A DNA stretch of 64,000 nt from an uncultured Bacilli bacterium (lineage in GTDB: Bacteria; Bacillota_I; Bacilli_A; RFN20; CAG-449), in contig CANRPC010000002.1 of NCBI GenBank assembly GCA_947632435.1, forward strand, positions 1 to 64,000, read 5' to 3'. The position numbers were made by a program, and so were the translations under genes. Numbering within the stretch: the first letter of the stretch is position 1; every line of letters begins with the position of its first letter. The notes below the pieces were generated by a model that saw nothing but the letters and a program-made list of their open reading frames with translations, made no database searches and was not told where the DNA came from. Shown piece by piece: positions 51,916-62,762 of this stretch.

Positions 51916-52692
51916 CTAATTATGTTTATCAAAATAAGTTTTGGAAACTGCATCCATTACTCCAATAGTGTAACTGATTAAAGGCAAAATAATCATTAAA
52001 CTAATAAATGTTCCTAAGAAAACAAAAGAAAATATGACAACAAGAGAAAGACATAATAAAATCAAAATATAACTTAGCAAAAGCGAAAAAATATTTTTCA
52101 AATTTAAATACTTTCTCAATGGTTTTTTATTAAAATACAATAACCAAGTTGAAAATAAATTTTCACAAATCATAAAAATAATAGCGAAAATAATAAGAAA
52201 AATTATATTATATTTCCAATTTGAAGCAATAAAAATATAAAGTGATAAAAATATACTTACTATGAAAAAACGACATAATGAAACACCAAAAGTTTTCATA
52301 AAAGAAACATTATGGCCCTCTTCTTTAATATTTTTGCCACATAAATGAGATGCATAAGTTATACCACACGCAAGAAATATAATGCTAATAATAGATACAA
52401 ATATAGCGGCATTTTTAAATGAATTCAAATTTGAACTTAGTATTTCAAAAATTTCTTTAAAGTAATTAGAAATAGAAGAAATATCAAAAGATGAACTTTC
52501 TAATGCCGCAAAAAAGTTTTCATTGTATGTTTCTATTTGTAAAATTGTTTCCTGCGATATAGATTTCATTAAAATCATAAATGTTCCTGCAAAAGAACTT
52601 AAAATAATAATTAATGATAAGTAAATAACACCACAGGAAATCAAAAAACTCCTGCCATTTGTAAAAAATTCTTTAAAAGCTTTACGAATCAT
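51916..52692 (-). CDS. Polytopic membrane protein, unknown
   Basis: 258 aa, ~6 hydrophobic segments. Confidence 0.65.
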   Translation of the reverse strand: MIRKAFKEFFTNGRSFLISCGVIYLSLIIILSSFAGTFMILMKSISQETILQIETYNENFFAALESSSFDISSISNYFKEIFEILSSNLNSFKNAAIFVSIISIIFLACGITYASHLCGKNIKEEGHNVSFMKTFGVSLCRFFIVSIFLSLYIFIASNWKYNIIFLIIFAIIFMICENLFSTWLLYFNKKPLRKYLNLKNIFSLLLSYILILLCLSLVVIFSFVFLGTFISLMIILPLISYTIGVMDAVSKTYFDKHN

Positions 52693-52702
52693 TTTTCCCT
52701 CC

Positions 52703-54223
52703 TTAAAACATTGGTGAAAACATATTTAAAATAGCGTTTAATAATAAGGCAATTTTGCTCATTTTAAAATTTTGTAATGATATTTCTTGAGACTTATTAA
52801 TTGTATCTAAAAAATCAGATTTTATATCTTGCAAGCAAGGAGTTTTATACATTACCGCGCCACATTCATAATGATGAACTAGACTACGATAATCTAAATT
52901 AATCGTGCCAACAAAAGCAAATTCATCATCTGCTAATAACATTTTAGCATGAATAAATCCTGGTGTATATTCGTAAATTTTTACACCTGCTTTTAATAAA
53001 TAAGGATAATTAGAACGAGTAATATTAAAAACTATTTTTTTATCGGGAATATGTGGTGTAATAATTCTTACATCAACACCCTTAAATGCTGCATTTCTTA
53101 ATGCGGTAGTAAGATTGTAATCCAATATTAAATAAGGAGTTGTAATGTAACAATATTTTTTAGCATTGTTAATCAAATTTAAATAATTATTCTCGCCAAC
53201 TTGTTCCTTATAAAATGGTTTAGGTCCATCACCAAAAGGATGAACATATCCTTCGTTTATAAATTTAACATGTTCTTTTATAAAATATTTACCAAAATCT
53301 TCATTTTCAATTTTTATATTCATATCATAAAGTTGTAAAAATAATGCGATAAGATTATCTACAGCTTTTCCTTCTATTTTAATTACTGTATCTTTCCAAT
53401 GACCAAGTCGTTTATTTTCATTAATATATTCATCTCCAAGATTTACTCCCCCAGTAAAACCAACTTTACCATCGATTATAGTAATTTTACGATGATCTCT
53501 GTTGTTATGTACTCCTGAAACAATTGGTCTAAAAGGGTTAAATTTTACACATTTTATGCCTTCTTTATTAAGCTTTTTAGCAAAATTAGATTTTACTGCT
53601 CCAACAGAACCTATATCATCATACATAAATCTAATTTCAACCCCATTTTTAACTTTTTGTTTCAAAATTTCATAAATCGAATCCCACATTTTACCTTCAT
53701 GCACAATAAAATATTCCATAAAAATATATTTTTCTGCTTTATTTAATTCAATTAATAAATCATGAAAGAAATCTTCACCAATTTTATAATAAGTAACTTT
53801 ACTACTAATAGATCCTTTTAAAAAACTATTTTTAGAAAGATAATTTTCTATACCAATATTCTCTTTCAATAATAAAGTACAGTTTTCATCATTTTGCGAA
53901 ATATGACTTTTTACTTTTGTTTGTATTTCATTAATTTTTTTAGATTCTTTTTTTGTCATTTTTTTATTAGCAAAAAGAATGTAAATCATTATCGTAAAAA
54001 AAGGTAATATTGCTAATAAAACAAGCCATGGAATTTTAAATTCTGGAGATTCTTTTTTATTAACTATATTGAAAAAAACCAAAAGAGAAATTAAAACACT
54101 TATACATTGAAATAAAGGAAAAATTTCTAAAATTGCTACAGTATAGAAAATTAATAATACTTGAATTAAAAATAATAAAAATATAATAATCATTTTGCTA
54201 AATAACAATTTCAAAATCTTCAT
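52703..54223 (-). CDS. cls: Cardiolipin synthase
   Basis: Two HKD motifs: NNRDHRKITIIDGKVGFTGGVNLGDEY and HAKMLLADDEFAFVGTINLDYRS; N-terminal TMs. Confidence 0.92.
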   Translation of the reverse strand: MKILKLLFSKMIIIFLLFLIQVLLIFYTVAILEIFPLFQCISVLISLLVFFNIVNKKESPEFKIPWLVLLAILPFFTIMIYILFANKKMTKKESKKINEIQTKVKSHISQNDENCTLLLKENIGIENYLSKNSFLKGSISSKVTYYKIGEDFFHDLLIELNKAEKYIFMEYFIVHEGKMWDSIYEILKQKVKNGVEIRFMYDDIGSVGAVKSNFAKKLNKEGIKCVKFNPFRPIVSGVHNNRDHRKITIIDGKVGFTGGVNLGDEYINENKRLGHWKDTVIKIEGKAVDNLIALFLQLYDMNIKIENEDFGKYFIKEHVKFINEGYVHPFGDGPKPFYKEQVGENNYLNLINNAKKYCYITTPYLILDYNLTTALRNAAFKGVDVRIITPHIPDKKIVFNITRSNYPYLLKAGVKIYEYTPGFIHAKMLLADDEFAFVGTINLDYRSLVHHYECGAVMYKTPCLQDIKSDFLDTINKSQEISLQNFKMSKIALLLNAILNMFSPMF

Positions 54224-54389
54224 AAATTTACTCCAAAAATAATTGATTTAATTTTTTTTAGGTTTTGCAATTTAAATCAAATATATTAAAATTATAATTC
54301 TTTCAAGATTACTTAGCAAATTATTTATTTTTTTATGTTTGTTTGACAAATTATTTTAATTTAATACTTTTTTATAAATTTACTTAATC

Positions 54390-54438
54390 GAAAAAAAATA
54401 AACGCATTGAATAAAATTTCAAAACGTTTATTTTCTTT
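54390..54438 (-). terminator. Terminator after the M60 peptidase gene
   Basis: AATAAACG...CGTTTATT hairpin with T-tract on minus strand. Confidence 0.6.
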
Positions 54439-54448
54439 TTATATATTT

Positions 54449-57400
54449 TTAAGCGTAAATAAATGAATCGACGCAAAGATTTCCTTTTAAAACTGTAATC
54501 TTTACAGAATGAGAACCATTATTTAGGATTTCTGATAGATAAGCAAGCTTTTTTTCATTTGTTGCATTTAAGGTTATCTCTTCTTTGTAAATTGAGTCAA
54601 TTTCCACGATGAAAGTACATTCTTCATTCTGATAAGTATATAGACCAAATTTACTTCCTTCAAAATTATATGTTAAATAACCATTTCCTTTTATTAAATG
54701 TCCATATGTTGCAAGATTATCTTTATTGTATTGGAAATTGTAATATGTTGCTTTATCTAATGTATCTTCTTTACCATTAAATTCAAGTCCTACGTTCATT
54801 TCACTAATAGCAACATATTGATGAGTATCTGTATCAAGGATTTCTAAAGTATAATAACGGATTTTACTCATTTTGAATTTAGCAATCATTTTTCTTACTT
54901 CATATGGATGATTTTCATAACTTCCAAGAAGTTCCATATTATCTAAAGAAATTCCTCCATAAATCCTAAAGTTGATAGGCATATGACGAATGTCACGATT
55001 ATATCCTGTAAAAAATAATGTATCGCACATAACTTCATCATGAAGATCAATTGTTACTCTAAATGGCTCTGTGGATATTTTTTTACCATTTTGGGAATGA
55101 TAAGAAGTATTTTCATTTCCATCTAAAATATTATCTATTAAATAATTATTATCCCAAGAATCATAATTAACACTTACTATAGATTGTTTTTTTAAATCTG
55201 CTTTTAAAGCATCAACTTCATATTCTCTTTGATAAATTTCTTCATATTTAAAATCATATTTTTTATATTCTTCATTGGAATTAAAAAGCATAGAAGAAGG
55301 AAGCGTATTGACATTATTAACATTTCCATTTTCATCAATTTTAGCATATCCGATTTCCATATATGCATCATAAGACCAAGTAGTTGTTATAACCTCTTTA
55401 AAATAAATAAGATCATCTTTTTTTAAAGTTAATTGAAAAGTATGATCACCATCACTTCTAAAAGCATTATTGCCATTGTTTAAATCTAATTTTTCTTCAA
55501 GATTAGGTGTATTAATTCCTAAATATAAAGCGTGATTACCACGATCAGATCGAAAACAAAAAACATAATTTCCATCTTCAGGAATAGCAAATTTACCCTC
55601 AATTACTCCAAACATATTTGGCGAAACACCATTCATAAATGTTGAACGATGATTTTTATATTCTATTTTATTTGAATAACCTTCAAAATTATTTGCAATA
55701 GCTTCTTTTACAGTTTTATATTTTTGTTCATCAAAAGCATATTTAACTGCCTGTAAACCAGAATATGCTTGAGTAAATTCTAACGTAAAGGTAATTTCAG
55801 GAGTATTAATATCTAAATTACTATTTAATCTAATTTTTAATTTAATTTCTCCAGAATTTTCATATTTTGAATCAGGAATATATTTATAAACTTTATTAGA
55901 AATTTCTTCAATTTTACCATGTAATGGATTACTAATATCTAATATCTCATAGGTAAAATCATTTGGAACAAATAAATGTTTATTTAAATCAAAAGTAAAT
56001 TCTTTACCATATTCGATATTAAATGGTTTAACTGTTTTTACAAAAACTTCATTTTCTCCATCATAATAATTTCTTCCCGTTTGATATAAACAAGCAGCAG
56101 GAATAAACATTGGAAGATTTTCTAGACTTACTTTATTTTTGATTTCTTCGCTTACTGATAAATGTAACATATTTTCAAAATAATAAGTCATATCATATCC
56201 TGTTGTTTCCACAAGTGCTTGATACCATGTGTCAATTCCACCTTGATAAGCATAACGCTGCGTTGCTTTAATAAATTTATCAACACCAAAGGTATGAATA
56301 ATATCTACATAAGCATTTAAACTAGATTGCGCTACATCTTTATTACTATTTTCAATAGTTTCGCGTAAACTTCTTGATGGATCTACGTAGCGATTCCAAT
56401 CAGTTAATGTTTTATCATCTTCACTTCTTTTTGAAGAAATATTTGTGTAACTTATATAAGAAAGAATATTCAATGCATTATTTGTTACTTCATCTCCTGG
56501 ATATAAACCATATCTTTGGAAATGATGATTATATTCATGTATTGTTCCCCATGCTCCATTTGAAGTAAAACTTTGATAATCTAAAGCTGAATATATCCAA
56601 TCTGAAGGAAGATTACAGAAATTTTGTCCAACAAAAGCCACAGCTCCACCCGCGGCAACAAAAGGTTCATAAAGAAAAGTAATACCTATAGAATTATTCG
56701 AACCCGTTGGTACTTGTTTTGAAATTTTGACAATATCAAGCCATAATTTGCCAACTTTCATTAAATTATCATAATCCATATTGACAAATTTTTTTGGTCC
56801 TGAATGACGAACAGCATTATCCCATATTTCAAAATCAAAAATAGGAGCGCTTAATTTTTTCATGGCCTCAAATTCTTCTCTTGTAGTATAGCCATAAATA
56901 AAATGAGGATATTCCACCGCGCCAGAAATAGTGACTTTAAAAGGAACAGGATTTTTAGGAGTTACATAAATTGGACCACCTAAACTATATCCAACATAAG
57001 CAACTGTTTTATTAACCTCCATTTGATTACAAATATTAGGCATTCTTACAAAGTCATTTCTTTCAAACCAAATATTATTATTACGATTTCTTTGACTTAC
57101 TTGACCAATTGAAATAATTAACCCACCTGTTGCTTTTAAATCATCATCATTTATTTCAACTTTTATAACTTCTCCAGCAGGTGCATATAAACCAGTTAGA
57201 TGATTTCCTAATGGACGAGGCGAAATAGTTATTTCTTTTTTAACAGCAGGTTCAGAATCTGAAATATCTCCATAATACATATTTTGACTTGAAGTGTGTT
57301 TATACAATTTTGTACCTGTTGGAACATTATTTAAATATAAATTACCCTCTTCATCCATGCTATCATAAGTAGTACTAGAGGCTCTTAATTCAGCATCTTC

Positions 57401-57871
57401 ATTTAAAATTGCTCTTTTTTCATCATCAGTTATATTTTCTAACTTTGTTCCAAAATATGGATATCTTGATAATCCACCATTTTGCATGGTTTCAGGAATA
57501 TGTCTTTCTACATTAGCAACAACTTTCATTGTTTGACCAACATGGGTAGTAACTTGATTTTCAATATTAAGCTTTTCATATGTTGGTTCAATGTCCTTAG
57601 AACTACTTGATGTACTGCTATTAGAATTAAAAGTAGAATTATCTGAACTAGAATTTGAACTATAACTATTATAAGAAGTGGAGTTATTATCATAAGAATC
57701 AGTTACTAATGAAGAACCACTAGAATCAGTACTATTAAAAGAATTTGTAGAATTTTTTGAGCTGAAAACTGGGGTACTACAGCTAGTAAAAAATAGACTC
57801 ATAAAAAGTCCTGCTAATATTATTTTTGATTTACTATTTCTAAACATAAAATATATGCTTTTTCCTTTCAC
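54449..57871 (-). CDS. M60-like (enhancin/mucinase-type) metallopeptidase lipoprotein with PA14-like and F5/8 type C-like domains
   Basis: HEYNHHFQRYGLYPGDE (HEXXH at 56525-56539, downstream Glu); lipobox FMSLFFTSC; S/N-rich linker; IPEDGNYVFCFRSDRGNHALYL (PA14-like); discoidin-like DNILDGNENTSYHSQNG. Confidence 0.85.
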   Translation of the reverse strand: MKGKSIYFMFRNSKSKIILAGLFMSLFFTSCSTPVFSSKNSTNSFNSTDSSGSSLVTDSYDNNSTSYNSYSSNSSSDNSTFNSNSSTSSSSKDIEPTYEKLNIENQVTTHVGQTMKVVANVERHIPETMQNGGLSRYPYFGTKLENITDDEKRAILNEDAELRASSTTYDSMDEEGNLYLNNVPTGTKLYKHTSSQNMYYGDISDSEPAVKKEITISPRPLGNHLTGLYAPAGEVIKVEINDDDLKATGGLIISIGQVSQRNRNNNIWFERNDFVRMPNICNQMEVNKTVAYVGYSLGGPIYVTPKNPVPFKVTISGAVEYPHFIYGYTTREEFEAMKKLSAPIFDFEIWDNAVRHSGPKKFVNMDYDNLMKVGKLWLDIVKISKQVPTGSNNSIGITFLYEPFVAAGGAVAFVGQNFCNLPSDWIYSALDYQSFTSNGAWGTIHEYNHHFQRYGLYPGDEVTNNALNILSYISYTNISSKRSEDDKTLTDWNRYVDPSRSLRETIENSNKDVAQSSLNAYVDIIHTFGVDKFIKATQRYAYQGGIDTWYQALVETTGYDMTYYFENMLHLSVSEEIKNKVSLENLPMFIPAACLYQTGRNYYDGENEVFVKTVKPFNIEYGKEFTFDLNKHLFVPNDFTYEILDISNPLHGKIEEISNKVYKYIPDSKYENSGEIKLKIRLNSNLDINTPEITFTLEFTQAYSGLQAVKYAFDEQKYKTVKEAIANNFEGYSNKIEYKNHRSTFMNGVSPNMFGVIEGKFAIPEDGNYVFCFRSDRGNHALYLGINTPNLEEKLDLNNGNNAFRSDGDHTFQLTLKKDDLIYFKEVITTTWSYDAYMEIGYAKIDENGNVNNVNTLPSSMLFNSNEEYKKYDFKYEEIYQREYEVDALKADLKKQSIVSVNYDSWDNNYLIDNILDGNENTSYHSQNGKKISTEPFRVTIDLHDEVMCDTLFFTGYNRDIRHMPINFRIYGGISLDNMELLGSYENHPYEVRKMIAKFKMSKIRYYTLEILDTDTHQYVAISEMNVGLEFNGKEDTLDKATYYNFQYNKDNLATYGHLIKGNGYLTYNFEGSKFGLYTYQNEECTFIVEIDSIYKEEITLNATNEKKLAYLSEILNNGSHSVKITVLKGNLCVDSFIYA

Positions 57872-57941
57872 TCATATATTATTCATAAAATTAAAAATTA
57901 GTAAAGAGGGAAAATAAAAAATTTTTTAATACATGAAGAAT

Positions 57942-60016
57942 TTAATTTTTTTCTTTAATGATATTCTTGCTACAATAATATGTTATTAAAAAATAACCAC
58001 CATAAATTATAATAATAAACAACAAAGTCGAAATTATTGAGGCTAATGTTTCTTGATTGCCGAAAGTTTCAATAACCTTTAAAGCAAAAACAATTCCAAA
58101 AATTGAATGTATTAGAGCTAAAATTAATGGCAATATGAAACAAATGGCAATTTGTTTAAATAACGCTTTATTAATTTCTTTTTCATCTGTTCCTATTTTT
58201 CGTAAAATTTTAAATCTTTGCTTATTATCATTACTTTCTGATAATTCTTTTAACCCTATTATCGCGGCACTGCTAATTAAAAATACCATTCCTAAATATA
58301 TTCCTATAAAAGTTACCATTGCAGTTAAACTAATCGTTGATTCTTTAATTGATAATTTACTTGAACCATCAGGTAAAATATAATCCTTACTTAATTCACT
58401 ATTAGCAAGATTATTAATACATTCTTCAATTTTTCTTATTTCATCTTTATCTTTAATTTTATAATTACCTATAACCTGATTTTGATATAGAAAATCTTCA
58501 TTAATTACCTTATCCGATACAAGGATAATCCCTGTATTAATATGTTGACTTGACATTTCAACAAAACCATCTTGGCAAGAATCATATTTTGGCTTTAAAG
58601 TATGATTAAATAATTTAATTGTTTCTTTACTTTTTAAGCAATATTTCTTACTTCTATCATGGATTTAAAATCTGATACAATAATATACTCATCATCCTTT
58701 AAGTTATATTGATTAATTTTATATAAATTGGCAACCTTATTATAATCACTTATTTTCATAATTATTTCAGGAGTATCATAATTTAAAAAAGGAAAATTTT
58801 TTCTTATTTCTTCAAGTTTTGAACCTAAGGTATGATTCATTGTTAATTGCGAAGTTCTGTAATTATTAATTTCTACATATTCTTTTAAATATTGATGTAA
58901 ATTAAAGTCAAAAACCTCTAGTGTATCAAAAACACCTAAAGAAGAATTTTTAATTTGGTTATCATTATATCCTTTATTTTTATATGTATTATAATCTTTT
59001 TCCATATTCATCGTTGAGGTTAAAAATATATCTGCTGGAGAAAGCATATTTAAATTTGCATTCATTGAATCTTTCATTGTAAGACATGTAGATAACAATG
59101 TAATAGTAATAAATAACATCAAACAAATAATTGAGGTCGAAACAACTGTGGTATTAATTTTGTTTGAAAATTGTCTTAAAGTAAAACAATTTAGTTTTTT
59201 ATAATAAAATTTTTTTATACTCATTGCAATTCTTAAAACTAACCCTGATAAAGAATAAAAAATAGAAAATGTAGAGATTATCCCCATAAAGATAACTAAT
59301 AAAATATCTTTTGGCTCTTGTAATTGATTATATCCTGCAGTAACTAAATAATAAGCTCTAGCTAAAACAACACTAGAAATAATAAAAATTATTATACAAA
59401 TATAAGGATTTTTAAGTTTAATTTTTTCACTTTTTTTTGTTGCATTTAATAGATCAATTAATTTGCATTTATTAACACTAAAGGTATTAAAAAACATGAC
59501 AATTGCGTACATTAAACAAAAGTATATTACGCTTTTAATACATGCTTTATAAGAAAATACAAAAGTAAATTTATCTAAATTCGCTTCAAACATATTTGCA
59601 ATTAAAATACTCATTAATTGCGATAACACTATACCAACACTAATTCCTATTATTAATGAAAGAATCCCTATGAAAAGAGTTTCTAAAAATAAAATCATTG
59701 AAATTTTTCTTTTACTCATACCAAGCAAAAGATAAATAGCAAATTCTTTATTTCTTCTTTTCATTAAAAATCTCGAAGCATATATAATTAAAGCACCTAA
59801 AATAAAAGAAACAAAAATACTTACAGTTGATAACATTTGAATTCCAAGTTCAATTAGTTTTTGAGAATATGAAGAAACATTCATCATGATTGTTTGACTA
59901 TCCAAAGCGTTAAAAATATAAAAAATCGCTACACCAAGAATTAAGGTAAAGAAATAAATGGCATAATCTTTAATACTTTTCTTAATGTTTTTTAAAGATA
60001 TTTTACAAAGCATCAT
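57942..60016 (-). pseudogene. BceB-like FtsX-family ABC permease split by a single-base frameshift (ORFs 58634..60016 and 57942..58556)
   Basis: ORF1 ends ...IEVRNIA*; -1 frame continues KYCLKSKETIKLFNHTLKPKYDSCQDGFVEMSSQHINTG... into ORF2; adding one A in the run at 58644-58646 restores a ~690-aa protein. Confidence 0.8.
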
Positions 60017-60770
60017 TTAAACTTCCACCTATTAATGTTACAACATCAATGATCTTATCAAAAAATTCTTTTCTAGTATCATTGCCTTTATAAATTTCTT
60101 TAAAAATTTTACCATCTTTAATAAATATCACTCTTTTTGCATATGATGCAGTAAATGCATCATGAGTCACCATTAATATAGTTGCCTCCATTTTTTGATT
60201 TAATTGTAAAAAACTTTCAAGTAACATTTTCGAAGATTTAGAATCTAAAGCTCCTGTTGGTTCATCAGCAAGTATTAATTTAGGATTAGTAATAATAGCT
60301 CTTGCTGAAGCAACTCTTTGTTTTTGACCGCCACTTAATTGGTATGGATATTTATCTAAAGTATCATTAATATTTAAATCTGTAGCGATTTTTTTAATTC
60401 TTTTTTCAATTTCATTTGTCTTAATATTTTGAATTGCTAAAGCAAGAGCAATATTTTCATATGCTGTAAGCGTATCTAAAAGATTAAAATCTTGAAAAAT
60501 AAACCCTAATTCTTCTCGTCGAAATTTATTAAGATTATTTCCTTTTAATTTTGTAATATCATTTCCTCCAACATAAATTTTTCCACTTGTAACTTTATCA
60601 ATCGTGGATATAACATTTAAAAGAGTTGTTTTTCCGCTTCCGCTTGCGCCCATAATAGCAATAAATTCTTGTTTTTCCACTTCAAAAGAAATATTATCTA
60701 TAGCTTTTGTTAATGAGGAATTATTTCCATAATATTTTTCTATCTGGTCAACTTTTAAAATTGTGTCCAT
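60003..60770 (-). CDS. ABC transporter ATP-binding protein (BceA-like)
   Basis: [53 protein letters not shown]. Confidence 0.92.
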   Translation of the reverse strand: MDTILKVDQIEKYYGNNSSLTKAIDNISFEVEKQEFIAIMGASGSGKTTLLNVISTIDKVTSGKIYVGGNDITKLKGNNLNKFRREELGFIFQDFNLLDTLTAYENIALALAIQNIKTNEIEKRIKKIATDLNINDTLDKYPYQLSGGQKQRVASARAIITNPKLILADEPTGALDSKSSKMLLESFLQLNQKMEATILMVTHDAFTASYAKRVIFIKDGKIFKEIYKGNDTRKEFFDKIIDVVTLIGGSLNDAL

Positions 60771-60840
60771 ATAATTTTCTCCTTTTAAAAATAAGATAAA
60801 TTAAAAATATTTTATTGTCGTGTTTTTAATATTACATAAC

Positions 60841-60856
60841 ATTACAATAATGTAAT
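60841..60856. promoter_or_regulatory. Candidate BceR-type operator upstream of bceA-like gene
   Basis: TTACA-ATAA-TGTAA within ATTACAATAATGTAAT. Confidence 0.65.
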
Positions 60857-60857
60857 C

Positions 60858-61871
60858 TTAGTTTAAAACATCATAATAATTATTTTTAAAAAAAGTAATT
60901 ATAACTTTAGTGTATTCATTTTCTTTCGATTCAATTTCTATTTTATGAGAAAGTTTTTCACACATATTTTTTACTATATATAATCCCATACCAGTGGATT
61001 TTGATTTACCTCTACCATTTTCACCAGTAAAAGATTTATTCATTACTTGCTTTAAATCGGATTCTTTTATGCCAATACCATTATCTAAAATTGTTAAAAT
61101 TGTCTTATTTTTTTCATCATTAACTTCTATTTTAATATATGAATCAACATTATCTTTTTTATATTTAATACTATTGTTTATAATTTGTTCTAAAATAAAT
61201 TCCAACCATTTAGAATCAGTTAAAACTTTTATTTTAACTTTATCAACAATAAAGTTCATTTTATTTTCTAATAAATCATCAATGCTTTTTAAACCAACAT
61301 TTCTTATTATTGTCGATAAATCAACACTTCTTATTAAATAATCTTTTGAAGCATTTTCGCTACGGGAATAGTATAAAACTTGTTCAACATAATCGTTAAT
61401 TCTTTTTAGTTGTATTTTAATTCTTCTATCATAATTATGACTATTATTTATCAGATTCAATGTGGAAAGAGGAATTTTAATTTCATGGATCCACAATTCA
61501 ATATATTCTTTAAATTCTTTTGATTGTTGGTAAATAGTTTTAACATTTTCACTCATAGATTTATTTATGTCATAAAGAGCTTGATACAAAAGTTCACCTT
61601 CATAAAAATTTGGTTTAGAAATGGTTTCTAAAACTAAATAACTTTTATCTAATTTATCTATATTTTTTAATAAAGTATCATAAAATTTTTTCTTTCGAAA
61701 ATAATCAATTAAAATACTAACTATAAATAAATTAATCAAAATAAAAAAAGTTGAGATAATTATTCCTATATCAATTTTAAAAGCAAAAAAAATAATTAAA
61801 ATAATTGCATAGCAAATAAACGTTAAGATAAATTGATAAAACTTGTCTTTAAAATAATCATAAAAATTCAT
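60858..61871 (-). CDS. Sensor histidine kinase (BceS-like, short intramembrane-sensing type)
   Basis: Two N-terminal TMs with short loop; WIHEIKIPLSTL H-box; NNSIKYKK; LDNGIGI; GMGLYIVKN. Confidence 0.88.
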   Translation of the reverse strand: MNFYDYFKDKFYQFILTFICYAIILIIFFAFKIDIGIIISTFFILINLFIVSILIDYFRKKKFYDTLLKNIDKLDKSYLVLETISKPNFYEGELLYQALYDINKSMSENVKTIYQQSKEFKEYIELWIHEIKIPLSTLNLINNSHNYDRRIKIQLKRINDYVEQVLYYSRSENASKDYLIRSVDLSTIIRNVGLKSIDDLLENKMNFIVDKVKIKVLTDSKWLEFILEQIINNSIKYKKDNVDSYIKIEVNDEKNKTILTILDNGIGIKESDLKQVMNKSFTGENGRGKSKSTGMGLYIVKNMCEKLSHKIEIESKENEYTKVIITFFKNNYYDVLN

Positions 61872-62530
61872 GATAAAATATATCCCATTCCTTTTCTTGT
61901 TTTAATATATCCATTACAATTAATAGATTTAAGCTTACTTCTTAATCTAGAGATATTAACTGTTAATGCATTGTCATTAATAAATTCATTATTATTCCAA
62001 AGATCAGTCATTAATTCATCCCGAGTTACAATTTTGTTTTTATGATTTAATAAATAACGAAATACAATCATTTCATTTTTTGTTAATTCAATTTCAATTC
62101 CATTATTGTTTAGAGTGCATTTAGTTAAATTAATTCTTAAATCTTTATATGTGATTAAATTTACTGGAACTTCCATTCTTCTAAGTATAGCACCAATTCT
62201 TAAAAGAAGTATATTTGAATTAAATGGTTTTGAAATATAATCATCTGCACCAAATGAAATCGAAAGTGCTTCATCAATTTCAGAATTTGAACTTGTTAAC
62301 ATTATCACAGGAATATTTGATTTTTTACGTAATTCTTTAAGTAACATTTCTCCATTCATAAAGGGAATATTAATATCAAGAAGAATAAGATCTGGTAAAC
62401 ACTTTAATATTTCATTTAAAGAATTAGAAAAATCATGCAGAATAATTGGATCAAAATTATTGTTCGATAATAATTTTGCTAATTCATCGCACATTATTTT
62501 ATCATCTTCAACAATCATAATTTTTTTCAT
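61868..62530 (-). CDS. OmpR-family response regulator (BceR-like)
   Basis: MIVEDDKIMCDEL; LLDINIPFMNG; C-terminal wHTH LTKNEMIVFRYLLNHKNKIVTRDELM. Confidence 0.9.
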   Translation of the reverse strand: MKKIMIVEDDKIMCDELAKLLSNNNFDPIILHDFSNSLNEILKCLPDLILLDINIPFMNGEMLLKELRKKSNIPVIMLTSSNSEIDEALSISFGADDYISKPFNSNILLLRIGAILRRMEVPVNLITYKDLRINLTKCTLNNNGIEIELTKNEMIVFRYLLNHKNKIVTRDELMTDLWNNNEFINDNALTVNISRLRSKLKSINCNGYIKTRKGMGYILS

Positions 62531-62584
62531 ACAATTCACTTCTTTCAGTAAATAATTATATCATGAAAAGAATTATCAATAACC

Positions 62585-62600
62585 TTACAATAATGTAATA
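62585..62600. promoter_or_regulatory. Candidate BceR-type operator upstream of the response regulator gene
   Basis: TTACA-ATAA-TGTAA, same 15-bp TTACAATAATGTAAT as at 60842-60856. Confidence 0.65.
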
Positions 62601-62762
62601 TATTAAGAATATTGTTTTCTAGAAATATTTATTAATAAAATTAAATAATATCAAAATAACTTAAATATTATACGCTAAATTGATTATAGAAAAGGTAATA
62701 ATTGTATCTACGTTATAAAAATTATTTTGCATATCATAATAATCAAATGTTTGTTCAGTAAT

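Noticed and set aside
55229-56568. Plus-strand ORFs (55229-55426, 56374-56568) inside the M60 gene
   Set aside because: Shadow ORFs opposite a conserved enzyme
57942-58556. Independent small permease gene starting at MSSQHINTG
   Set aside because: The frame stays open upstream and joins the preceding permease ORF; better explained as one frameshifted BceB-like gene
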